Source: Gaiellaceae bacterium
Lineage (GTDB): Bacteria > Actinomycetota > Thermoleophilia > Gaiellales > Gaiellaceae
Direction of reading: 5' to 3'
DNA: 64,000 nucleotides
Assembly: GCA_026002995.1 (NCBI GenBank)
Contig: BPGK01000001.1
Span: 1,426,001 to 1,490,000, forward strand
The position numbers were made by a program, and so were the translations under genes. Under the pieces are notes generated by a model. It was not told the DNA's origin. It was given only the letters and a program-made list of their open reading frames with translations, and made no database searches. Positions 57,184 through 64,000 of the stretch are shown piece by piece (positions within the stretch are counted from its first letter, which is position 1; each line of letters opens with the position of its first letter).

Positions 57184-58716
57184 ATGCCCACCGCCGCTGC
57201 GGCGCTGATCGGAATTCTCGTCGGTTTCCTCGGGGCCTTCCTGGTGCTGACCGCCTTCTCCCGGTCGCGCGTGCGCGCAGCCGCGGACGAGCGGGCGCGC
57301 ATCCTCTCCGACGCCCAGCGCGAGGCCGACGCGATCCGACGGGAGGCGCACGTCGAGGCCCGGGAGCAGGCGCTCCAACTGCGGGCCGAAATCGAGGCCG
57401 ACGTGCGCGAGCGGCAACTCCAGGTCATGAAGATCGAGGAGCGCGTCCTCGCCCGTGAAGAGGAGATCCAGGCGAAGCTCGACGAGCTCGACCGCCGCGA
57501 GCAGGGGCTCGGCGATCGCGAGACCCACGTGCGAGCGCTCCAGGAGGAGCTCAAGGAAGCCCACCGCAAGGCCGTGGCAGCGCTCGAGCGCATCTCCGGC
57601 ATGACGGCACACGAGGCGCGCCAGCAGCTCATCGAGCGCTCGAGGGATCTCATCCGCCATGAGCTCGAGCGCGAGGCGCGACGGATGGAGGAGGAGGCGC
57701 GAGCCGACTCCCGCCGCCGCGCGCGCGCGCTCGTCGCCGACGCGCTCCAGCGGGTCGCCGCGAGCCACACCGCCGAGGTCACGGTGTCCGTCGTCGAGCT
57801 CGCCTCGGACGACCTCAAGGGCCGGATCATCGGGCGCGAGGGCCGGAACATCCGCGCCCTCGAGCACCTCACCGGGGTCGACTTCATCATCGACGACACA
57901 CCGCACGCGGTCGTGCTCTCCTCGTTCGACCCCTTGCGACGAGAGGTGGCTCGCCTGACGCTCGACAAGCTGATCGAGGACGGGCGGATCCATCCCGCTC
58001 GGATCGAGGAGATGTACTACCAGTCGAAGGCGGAGCTCGAGGATCACATCAAGCTCGCAGGCGAGCAGGCCGTCTACGAGGCGAACTGCGGCACGTTCCA
58101 CGAGGAGCTCGTGAAGATCCTCGGACGGCTGAAGTTCCGGACGAGCTACGGGCAGAACGTCCTCAAGCACACGCTCGAGGTCGTACACCTCGGGGGCATC
58201 ATGGCCGCCGAGCTCGAGGCCGGGGTGAAGACGACGAAGCGCGCTGCGCTCCTGCACGACATCGGGAAGGCCGTGAGCCACGAGGTCGAGGGCTCGCACG
58301 CGCTGATCTCCGCCCAGCTCGCGCGCCGGTACGGCGAGTCCGAGGGGGTCGTCCACGCCATCGAGGCGCACCACTACGAGGTGCAACCCCAGACCGTGGA
58401 GGCTGTGCTCGTGATCGCCGCCGACGCGATCTCGGCCTCGCGCCCGGGCGCGCGCGGAGAGAGCTTGGAGAACTACATCAAGCGGCTCGAGTCCCTCGAG
58501 GAGATCGCGACGAGCAAGCCGGGGGTCGCCAAGGCGTACGCGCTCCAGGCCGGCCGGGAGATCCGCGTCATCGTCGAGCCGAGCCAGGTGGACGACAACG
58601 GCGCCGTGCTGCTCTCGCACGAGATCGCCCGCGAGATCGAAGACCAGCTCGAGTACCCGGGCCAGGTGAAGGTCATCGTCATCCGCGAGTCGAGAGCGGT
58701 CGAGGTCGCGAAGTGA
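57184..58716 (+). CDS. rny: Ribonuclease Y
   Basis: A 510-residue membrane-anchored endoribonuclease. A single N-terminal helix (residues 4-22) is followed by a long coiled coil, the KH domain (LKGRIIGREGRNIRALEHLTGVDFIID) and the HD domain (HTLEVVHLGG and ALLHDIGKAVSHEVEGSHALI). It starts mRNA decay and pairs with RNase J. ATG 57184 has CGGAGG upstream. The 231-bp gap before it contains a TAGGTT hexamer at about 57097 and may hold a long leader. Confidence 0.95.
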   Translation: MPTAAAALIGILVGFLGAFLVLTAFSRSRVRAAADERARILSDAQREADAIRREAHVEAREQALQLRAEIEADVRERQLQVMKIEERVLAREEEIQAKLDELDRREQGLGDRETHVRALQEELKEAHRKAVAALERISGMTAHEARQQLIERSRDLIRHELEREARRMEEEARADSRRRARALVADALQRVAASHTAEVTVSVVELASDDLKGRIIGREGRNIRALEHLTGVDFIIDDTPHAVVLSSFDPLRREVARLTLDKLIEDGRIHPARIEEMYYQSKAELEDHIKLAGEQAVYEANCGTFHEELVKILGRLKFRTSYGQNVLKHTLEVVHLGGIMAAELEAGVKTTKRAALLHDIGKAVSHEVEGSHALISAQLARRYGESEGVVHAIEAHHYEVQPQTVEAVLVIAADAISASRPGARGESLENYIKRLESLEEIATSKPGVAKAYALQAGREIRVIVEPSQVDDNGAVLLSHEIAREIEDQLEYPGQVKVIVIRESRAVEVAK

Positions 58717-60038
58717 TGAAGCGCTACTACGTGACGACCTTCGGTTGCCAGATGAACGCGCACGACTCCGAGCGCATCAAAGGAATGCTCGAGTCGCTCG
58801 GGCTCGGCGAGGCGACGTCGCCCGAGAGTGCAGACGTGCTCGTCTACAACACGTGCACGATCCGGGAGAAGCCCGACACCCGGCTCGCGGCGTACCTGGG
58901 CAACGCAGCCGCTTGGAAGCGGGAGCGCCCCGATCTCGTCATCGCCGTCGGCGGCTGCTACGCGGAGGCGCAACGCGAGGCCCTCTTCGAGCGCTACCCG
59001 TTCGTGGACGTCGCCTTCGGACCCGGGTCGATCCCGCACCTCGCCGAGTGGATCGGCGCGGGGGGAGTGGGGGTCGCGAGGGGCCGCTTCGGCTCGCACG
59101 ACTCGTTCGCAGCCGAGCTCCCGGCGCGCCGAGAGCGACGGTTCCAGGCCTGGGTGCAGGTCTCGATGGGCTGCAACTCGGCGTGCGCGTACTGCATCGT
59201 GCCCGCCGTCCGCGGGCGCGAGCAGAGTCGGCGGCCGGGGGAGATCGTGGCCGAAGTGAGCGCGCTCGCCGCGCAGGGCGTCAAGGAGATTACCCTTCTC
59301 GGGCAGAACGTGAACTCGTGGGGGCGCGACCTCGCTCCGGCCGTGCGGACCGACTTCGGCGAGCTCCTGCGGGCCTGCGACGCGGTGGAGGGCATCGAGC
59401 GCATCCGCTTCACGAGCCCGCATCCGAAGGACTTCCGCGAGCCGGTCATCGCAGCGATCGCCGAGTGCGCCGCCGTCTGTGAGCACGTCCACCTCCCGCT
59501 CCAGTCGGGCTCGTCCCGCATCCTCAAACGCATGCGGCGCACCTACGACCGTGACCGCTACCTGGCGCTCGTCGAGCGACTGCGCGACGCCGTGCCCGAC
59601 CTCGCGCTCGGCACGGACATCATCGTCGGCTTCCCAGGCGAGAGCGACGAGGACTTCCTCGCCACTCTCGAGGTCGTCGAGCTCGTGCGCTTCGAGAGCG
59701 CATTTACGTTCATCTACTCGCCTCGTGCGGGGACCGAAGCGGCGGCGATGGCAGACCAGGTGCCCGAACACGTCAAGCACGAGCGGCTGGAAGCGCTCGT
59801 CGAGGTCGTACAGCGCATCGCGCGCGAGCGAAACGAGGAGCGAATCGGTCGCGTGGAGGAGGTGCTCGTCGAGGGCGTCAGTCGAACCGATCCCGGTCGG
59901 CTGCGCGGTCGCACCAGGCGGAACACCACCGTGAACTTCGTGGGCACAGCTCGCCCGGGAGATCTCGTCGATGTCGTCGTGGAGGCGGCGTCCTCTACGA
60001 CCCTGTCGGGTCGGGAGGCCGCGCTCGCCGTCGTGTGA
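58716..60038 (+). CDS. miaB: tRNA-2-methylthio-N6-dimethylallyladenosine synthase
   Basis: A 440-residue radical-SAM methylthiotransferase. The N-terminal domain has TFGCQMNAHDSE and NTCTIRE (cysteines for the first cluster). The radical-SAM CxxxCxxC is CNSACAYC. The C-terminal TRAM domain ends the protein. It adds the methylthio group to i6A37 in tRNA, after MiaA. ATG 58716 overlaps the rny stop by one base; a GTG 3 bp upstream is possible and would add one residue. Confidence 0.95.
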   Translation: MKRYYVTTFGCQMNAHDSERIKGMLESLGLGEATSPESADVLVYNTCTIREKPDTRLAAYLGNAAAWKRERPDLVIAVGGCYAEAQREALFERYPFVDVAFGPGSIPHLAEWIGAGGVGVARGRFGSHDSFAAELPARRERRFQAWVQVSMGCNSACAYCIVPAVRGREQSRRPGEIVAEVSALAAQGVKEITLLGQNVNSWGRDLAPAVRTDFGELLRACDAVEGIERIRFTSPHPKDFREPVIAAIAECAAVCEHVHLPLQSGSSRILKRMRRTYDRDRYLALVERLRDAVPDLALGTDIIVGFPGESDEDFLATLEVVELVRFESAFTFIYSPRAGTEAAAMADQVPEHVKHERLEALVEVVQRIARERNEERIGRVEEVLVEGVSRTDPGRLRGRTRRNTTVNFVGTARPGDLVDVVVEAASSTTLSGREAALAVV

Positions 60039-60094
60039 GCGCTTCGGCACGGTCTCGGCACGCCTCTGGGAACCACACGTATGCACTTCCTCGG

Positions 60095-60100
60095 TACGCT
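60095..60100 (+). promoter_or_regulatory. -10 hexamer TACGCT upstream of miaA
   Basis: TACGCT followed by 8 bases and GTG 60109, in frame with miaA. This supports the GTG as start over the ATG at 60136. Confidence 0.4.
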
Positions 60101-60108
60101 TGCAGCGG

Positions 60109-61020
60109 GTGGTGGGCCGGGGTGCCCCACGGGAGATGTCGCGAACCCCTGAGGTCGTCGCGCTCTTCGGCCCCACCGGCTCAGGGAAGACCGCGATCGC
60201 CGAGTCGGTCGCGGATGCCCTCGGCACCGAGGTCGTGTCCGCCGACGCGCTCCAGGTGTACCGCGGGCTTCCGATCCTTACGAACCAGCCTCACCGTCCG
60301 ACCCACCTCGTCGCGATTCGCGACCTCGCCGACGAGATGTCGGTCGGAGAGTACGCCGAGCTCGCCCACGCCGCGATCGATGCGCTCGTCGCGGCGACCG
60401 GACGCGCCGTGCTCGCCGGCGGCACGGGGCTCTACCTCCGTGCCGCGCTGTGCGACCTCCACGTCCCGCCCGCGGTCGACCGAGACCTGCGGGTCCGGCT
60501 GGAGCAGGAGTACGACACGGGGCCTCTTGCCATGTACGAGCGGTTGCGCGCGCTCGACCCCGTCGCGGCCTCCAGAGTGCACCCGAACGATCGACGGCGC
60601 GTTGTCCGCGCCCTCGAGCTCGCGACGGTCGGACGCTCGCTGGCTCCGGAACGCGATCGCCTGTGGTCGGCCGAGACTCGGCGGCCGACGCTCCTCGTCG
60701 GCCTCGAGCTCCCGCGCAGCCGCCTCGAGGAGCGCATCCGCAAGCGGACGCGAGCGATGTTCGAGCGGGGCGTCGAGGCCGAGGTGGCTCGCGCGCTCCG
60801 CAGCCGCATCTCCCGAACTGCAGCGAGTGCGCTCGGCCTCCGGGAGCTCGCGGAGCTTCCCGCCGAGGCCGCGTTCGAGGCCATCGTCACGCGGACCCTC
60901 CGCTACGCCTCGTACCAGCGGAAGTGGATGCGTCGTATTCCCGGCATCGTGCTCCTCGATGCCGATCGCCCGGCCGGGGAGGTGAGCCGTGAGATCGTCG
61001 ACCTGGCAGGCGCTCGGTAA
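60109..61020 (+). CDS. miaA: tRNA dimethylallyltransferase
   Basis: A 303-residue enzyme (294 if ATG 60136 is used). Walker-like GPTGSGKTAIAESVA is near the start, then SADALQVYRGLPILTNQP and HLVAI, and LAGGTGLYLRA, all diagnostic. It adds dimethylallyl to A37 of tRNAs reading U-initial codons, giving MiaB its substrate. Some relatives have a longer DxxQxYxG region. The last 32 bp overlap dapF. Confidence 0.93.
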   Translation: MVGRGAPREMSRTPEVVALFGPTGSGKTAIAESVADALGTEVVSADALQVYRGLPILTNQPHRPTHLVAIRDLADEMSVGEYAELAHAAIDALVAATGRAVLAGGTGLYLRAALCDLHVPPAVDRDLRVRLEQEYDTGPLAMYERLRALDPVAASRVHPNDRRRVVRALELATVGRSLAPERDRLWSAETRRPTLLVGLELPRSRLEERIRKRTRAMFERGVEAEVARALRSRISRTAASALGLRELAELPAEAAFEAIVTRTLRYASYQRKWMRRIPGIVLLDADRPAGEVSREIVDLAGAR

Positions 61021-61690
61021 CGTCTACGTGCTCGTCGAGCCGCGAGCATCGCGTCTGGATGCAGAGGCTGTCCGGTCGCTCGTCGGCGAGGCGGACGGCG
61101 TCCTGGAGGTGGTCGCGCACGACGACGAGGGCCTCGAGGTCGTGATCTGGAACCCGGACGGGTCGCGCGCGGAGCTCTCCGGCAACGGGACGCGGATCGC
61201 CGCGAGCTGGCACTTCGAGCAGACGGGGACGCAGAGCGTCCGTGTGCTCGTTGCCGGCCGCAGTGTCGCGGCGCGCCGCCTCGACGACGGGCTGGTCGAG
61301 CAGGAGCTCGGCCCCGTGCAGGTCGCCCCGCCCGAGGTGATCGGTCGCTGGACGGTCACTCCCGTCTCGGTCGGGAACCCGCACGCGGTCGTCCTCGGCG
61401 ACCCCGCTGAGATCGCCACCGTCGGTCCGGCGCTCGAGCGGCACGAGCGGTTTCCCGAGCGCACGAACGTCCAGGTCGCGCGTATCGACGGACCCGGCGT
61501 CGTGACCGCGCGCGTCTGGGAGCGCGGAGTGGGGGAGACCGCTTCGTCCGGGACGAGCGCGGTCGCCGTCGCCGCCGCCACCCACGGCGAGGGGGAGGTG
61601 CTCGTGCGTTTCCCCGGCGGCGACCTGCGCGTGCGCATCCACGGCGGACGGGCGTTCCTCATCGCTCCCCTGGCGACGAGAGTCGCGTGA
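60989..61690 (+). CDS. dapF: Diaminopimelate epimerase homologue with Ser in place of both catalytic Cys
   Basis: A 233-residue DapF-fold protein with the expected two-lobed signatures: NPDGSRAELSGNGTR (55-69), VGNPHAV (128-134), TNVQVARI and ERGVGETASSGTSA (178-191). In characterised DapF the first signature reads MCGNG and the second ACGTG; both active-site cysteines are here serine (S64 and S187). GTG 60989 overlaps miaA, the usual DapF neighbour. dapD and dapE converge from the other side. The fold assignment is strong; epimerase activity is uncertain. Confidence 0.85.
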   Translation: MRSSTWQALGNVYVLVEPRASRLDAEAVRSLVGEADGVLEVVAHDDEGLEVVIWNPDGSRAELSGNGTRIAASWHFEQTGTQSVRVLVAGRSVAARRLDDGLVEQELGPVQVAPPEVIGRWTVTPVSVGNPHAVVLGDPAEIATVGPALERHERFPERTNVQVARIDGPGVVTARVWERGVGETASSGTSAVAVAAATHGEGEVLVRFPGGDLRVRIHGGRAFLIAPLATRVA

Positions 61691-61726
61691 GCTCTGTGCG
61701 TTGGCGCCCGGTCGCCCCGCGCGCTC

Positions 61727-62524
61727 TCAGGTCGCGATCTCGAACTCGCGCAGGACGTCGTTGAGAGACGTCTTGAGGTCGGTCGACGCGCTCCGCTCGC
61801 CGACGATGAGGGCGCACGGGAGCTCGTACGTCCCGGCCGGGTAGGTCTTCGGCCGCGTTCCCGGGAGGACGACAGCTCGCGGCGGCACGACGCCGCGGTG
61901 CTCCACGGGTGTGCTCCCCGTGACGTCGATGATGGGCACGGACGCGGAGAGGACGACGTTGGGCGCGATGACCGCGCCCTCGCCGACGAGAACGCCTTCG
62001 ACGATCACCGCGCGGGAGCCGATGAACGCCCCGTCCTCGACGATCACCGGCCGCGCCTGCGGCGGCTCGAGCACGCCGCCGATCCCCACACCCCCGGACA
62101 GGTGCACGTCGGCGCCGATCTGGGCGCACGACCCGACCGTCGCCCAGGTATCGACCATCGTGCGTGGGCCGACCCAGGCGCCGATGTTCACGTACCCGGG
62201 CATGAGCACCACGCCCTCCGAGAGGAAGGAGCCGTACCGCGCGACACCCGGAGGAACGACGCGAACGCCGCGCGCCGCGTAGTCGGTCTTGACCGGGATC
62301 TTGTCGAGGAAGTGCAGCCCGCCCACCTCCATGGGCTCGACCTTGCGGAGCCGGAAGTAGAGGAGGATCGCCATCTTCACCCACTCGTTCACCTGCCACT
62401 CGCCGTCACGCCGCTCGGCGACGCGGAGCTCGCCCGCATCGAGGAGGCGCACGGCCTCCTCGATCGGGGCAGGGTCGAGGATCCCGGTCTCCCACGAGCG
62501 CTCGATCGCGGCCCGAAGCTCCAT
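61727..62524 (-). CDS. dapD: Tetrahydrodipicolinate N-succinyltransferase
   Basis: A 265-residue left-handed beta-helix enzyme. The repeats VGPRTMVDTWATVGSCAQIGADVHLSGGVGIGGVLEPPQA and the loop MVDTWATVGS are typical of DapD. It succinylates tetrahydrodipicolinate, so this organism uses the succinylase branch. ATG 62524 overlaps the dapE stop (TGATG), forming a dapE-dapD operon. The gene converges with dapF, 36 bp apart. Confidence 0.93.
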   Translation of the reverse strand: MELRAAIERSWETGILDPAPIEEAVRLLDAGELRVAERRDGEWQVNEWVKMAILLYFRLRKVEPMEVGGLHFLDKIPVKTDYAARGVRVVPPGVARYGSFLSEGVVLMPGYVNIGAWVGPRTMVDTWATVGSCAQIGADVHLSGGVGIGGVLEPPQARPVIVEDGAFIGSRAVIVEGVLVGEGAVIAPNVVLSASVPIIDVTGSTPVEHRGVVPPRAVVLPGTRPKTYPAGTYELPCALIVGERSASTDLKTSLNDVLREFEIAT

Positions 62525-63621
62525 CAGCCTCCATCCTCGCCGATCGGGGCGGACGCCGTCACGAGCTCTCGCAACACCTCGTAGCAGCGGACGAGCGCGG
62601 CGACCTCGACCTGCTCGTCGCGACGGTGTGCGAACGCGGGGTCTCCGGGCCCGAAGTTGACCGCGTCGATCCCGTGCGCCGTGAAGTCGGCGACGTTCGT
62701 CCACGCCTGCTTCGGCTCGACCTCGGCGAGGCCGGCCGCGGCCCGTAGAGCCAGGACGAGGGGGGAGGCGACGGTCACCCGTCCCGCCGGCGCGTGGCTT
62801 GCCACCTCGACCTCCACACCGTCCGGGAGGAGCGCCCGGAGCGCCGCTTCGGCCTCCGTCGGGGAGCGATTCGGCGCGTACCGGAAGTTCACGGTCGCGC
62901 TCGCCTCCCCCGGGATGACGTTGTCTGCGATTCCCGCCTGCAGGCGAGTGACGGCGAGCACCTCCACGAAGGTCAGGCCCTCGACGACCACCTCTCGCGA
63001 GGGGTGCGCGAGGAGCGGCCGGATCCCCTCGACCGCACGGGCGAGCGCGCTGTCTGCGAGCCACGGCCGTGCGGAGTGGCCGCTCCTGCCGTGGAAGACG
63101 AGACGGGCGATGAGGTTGCCGAGGCACCCTGCCTGGATGCGGCCGGCGGTGGGCTCGAGCACGATCGCGAGCGCGGTCTCGTGGATCGCCCGGGAGCGCG
63201 CGAAGAGCTCGGGAAGCGGATCGTGCTCGTACGGGAGCTCTTCCTTGCCGAAGAGAAGCAGCGCGACGTCGGCTCGCCCGTGGGGCACCTCCGCGAGGTC
63301 GCGGACGAGCTCGAGCGCGACGGCGAGTCCGCCCTTCATGTCGCTCGCGCCGAGCCCGTGCACACGCCCGTCGGCGATGCGTCCGGGGAGGTTGCCCTGC
63401 GCCGGCACCGTGTCGTAGTGCCCGACGAGCGTCACGAGGGGGGCGTCGGTTCGCCTCGCCGGGACGAAGAAGGCCGCGTCGTCCGAGCGGTACTCGAGGG
63501 CGAGCGAGGGCGGGACGAGCTCGAGGAGCCGTTCGCGAATCCGGGCTTCGTCGCCGCTCTCGGAGGGGATGTCGACGAGCTCGAGCGTTCGCGCGGCAAG
63601 ACGGTCGGCGAGCGCACGCAC
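62524..63621 (-). CDS. dapE: Succinyl-diaminopimelate desuccinylase
   Basis: A 365-residue M20-type metallohydrolase. H68 (GHYDTVPAQGN), D94 (ASDMKGG), E in GKEELPYEHDPL, E in LEPTAG and H in AFAHRRDE are the zinc-site residues. It releases LL-diaminopimelate from its succinyl form, made by DapD. GTG 63621 has a -10 hexamer 6 bases upstream. It heads the dapE-dapD operon, divergent from hflX. Confidence 0.92.
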   Translation of the reverse strand: MRALADRLAARTLELVDIPSESGDEARIRERLLELVPPSLALEYRSDDAAFFVPARRTDAPLVTLVGHYDTVPAQGNLPGRIADGRVHGLGASDMKGGLAVALELVRDLAEVPHGRADVALLLFGKEELPYEHDPLPELFARSRAIHETALAIVLEPTAGRIQAGCLGNLIARLVFHGRSGHSARPWLADSALARAVEGIRPLLAHPSREVVVEGLTFVEVLAVTRLQAGIADNVIPGEASATVNFRYAPNRSPTEAEAALRALLPDGVEVEVASHAPAGRVTVASPLVLALRAAAGLAEVEPKQAWTNVADFTAHGIDAVNFGPGDPAFAHRRDEQVEVAALVRCYEVLRELVTASAPIGEDGG

Positions 63622-63627
63622 CCCGGC

Positions 63628-63633
63628 AGCCTA
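63628..63633 (-). promoter_or_regulatory. -10 hexamer TAGGCT (minus strand)
   Basis: TAGGCT followed by 6 bases and the GTG at 63621 on the minus strand. Confidence 0.5.
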
Positions 63634-63640
63634 CCCGCGG

Positions 63641-63646
63641 CATAAT
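63641..63646 (+). promoter_or_regulatory. -10 hexamer CATAAT for leaderless hflX
   Basis: CATAAT followed by 6 bases and GTG 63653. With the dapE hexamer it fills the 31-bp divergent gap. Confidence 0.5.
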
Positions 63647-63652
63647 CCGCCG

Positions 63653-64000
63653 GTGACCGCGCGCCAGCCCGATCCCATGCCCGGGGCGGAGCCGGAACGC
63701 GGTTTCGTGCTCGGGGTCTTTCCGAAGGGTGTCGACGGCGCAGCCGAGCTCGCCGAGCTGCGCGAGCTCGCGCGGACGGCCGGTGTCGAGACGGTCGGCG
63801 AGCTCGTCCAGCACCGCTCCCGCCCCGATCCGAAGACGTTCGTCGGGAAGGGGAAGCTCGCGGAGCTCGAGGCGGCCTACGCGGCCGCAGGCGCCGAGGT
63901 GCTGCTGGTCGACGACGAGCTCACGCCCACGCAGCAGCGCGCGCTCGAGGACGCGCTCCAAGCCCGGGTGGTCGACCGGACGCAGCTCATCCTCGACATC
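63653..64000 (+). CDS. hflX: HflX ribosome-associated GTPase, N-terminal part
   Basis: An open frame from GTG 63653 runs to the window edge (116 codons). It begins with a short variable segment, then RGFVLGVFPKG, LRELARTAGVETVGELVQHRSRPDPKTFVGKGKLAEL, LLVDDELTPTQQRALEDAL and VVDRTQLILDI, the HflX N-terminal domain. HflX splits stalled ribosomes. The GTPase domain lies beyond the window. It is the usual neighbour of the miaA-dapF region. Confidence 0.92.
   Translation, partial: MTARQPDPMPGAEPERGFVLGVFPKGVDGAAELAELRELARTAGVETVGELVQHRSRPDPKTFVGKGKLAELEAAYAAAGAEVLLVDDELTPTQQRALEDALQARVVDRTQLILDI

Overview
This is a GC-rich, gene-dense bacterial chromosome segment with no rRNA, CRISPR array, integrase or transposase gene. 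Gene content and order point to a high-GC actinobacterium of the Thermoleophilia (Gaiellales/Solirubrobacterales-like). The evidence is the rpmE-DUF1385-prfA-prmC-tsaC-glyA-upp order, a WhiG/FliA-type sigma factor, an EF-G-like protein, a YcnI-like protein, acyl-CoA carboxylase subunits, and secreted proteins with the ALFFALGGSAFA-type signal peptide I associate with that class. The lineage is an inference from gene content. No 16S gene is present.

Layout. 1-6952: the end of a VWA protein, two secreted proteins, small unknowns, and a minus-strand block (methyltransferase, MFS exporter, M48 protease, DUF4389 membrane protein). 6986-18552: a long plus-strand housekeeping run (PLP enzyme, rpmE, DUF1385, two OsmC proteins, prfA, an inserted FkbM methyltransferase, prmC, tsaC, glyA, upp, a WecA/TagO-type transferase, meaB, threonine dehydratase). 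18587-28356: acyl-CoA and sulfur metabolism in divergent pairs (MBL-rhodanese, YcnI, acyl-CoA dehydrogenase, SCP2, two holin-like membrane proteins, biotin carboxylase/BCCP, enoyl-CoA hydratase, a DHDPS-family lyase, a carboxyltransferase), ending in the scar of a lost cox/xdh operon. 28508-36700: TrpB2, tRNA-Trp, sigma factor, EF-G-like protein, a palindromic repeat cluster, an aldehyde dehydrogenase, an RNase H-like protein and tRNA-Gly. 37000-42575: M16 protease, dapB, macro domain, dapA and RNase J. 42658-52684: ribokinase, nucleoside hydrolase, HAD phosphatase, FtsK and a BMP-type nucleoside ABC transporter, followed by a second palindromic repeat cluster. 52882-64000: RodZ-like protein, cinA, thpR, recA, recX, rny, miaB, miaA, dapF, dapD/dapE (minus strand) and the start of hflX.

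How the genes work together. The window holds dapA, dapB, dapD, dapE and dapF of the succinylase route to diaminopimelate and lysine. DapF carries serine at both positions where catalytic cysteines are expected. The nucleoside transporter, nucleoside hydrolase and ribokinase form a plausible uptake-and-salvage chain for ribonucleosides. The carboxylase, dehydrogenase, hydratase and MeaB genes fit odd-chain or branched-chain acyl-CoA metabolism through propionyl- and methylmalonyl-CoA.

Most unusual signals. (1) About two dozen genes have a TAnnnT hexamer 6-9 nt before the start codon and little or no Shine-Dalgarno sequence, the arrangement of leaderless mRNAs. One 24-bp divergent gap carries two overlapping hexamers. 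(2) Two unrelated intergenic sites (33221-33378 and 52698-52825) carry clusters of long palindromes with the same 12-bp end, TGGGGTCAGGTC, but different inner stems, in the same left-left-right-right arrangement. (3) Two very short leaderless ORFs end by overlapping the start of the next gene. (4) DapF has a double Cys-to-Ser replacement. (5) The cox/xdh deletion scar keeps its promoter and ribosome binding site.
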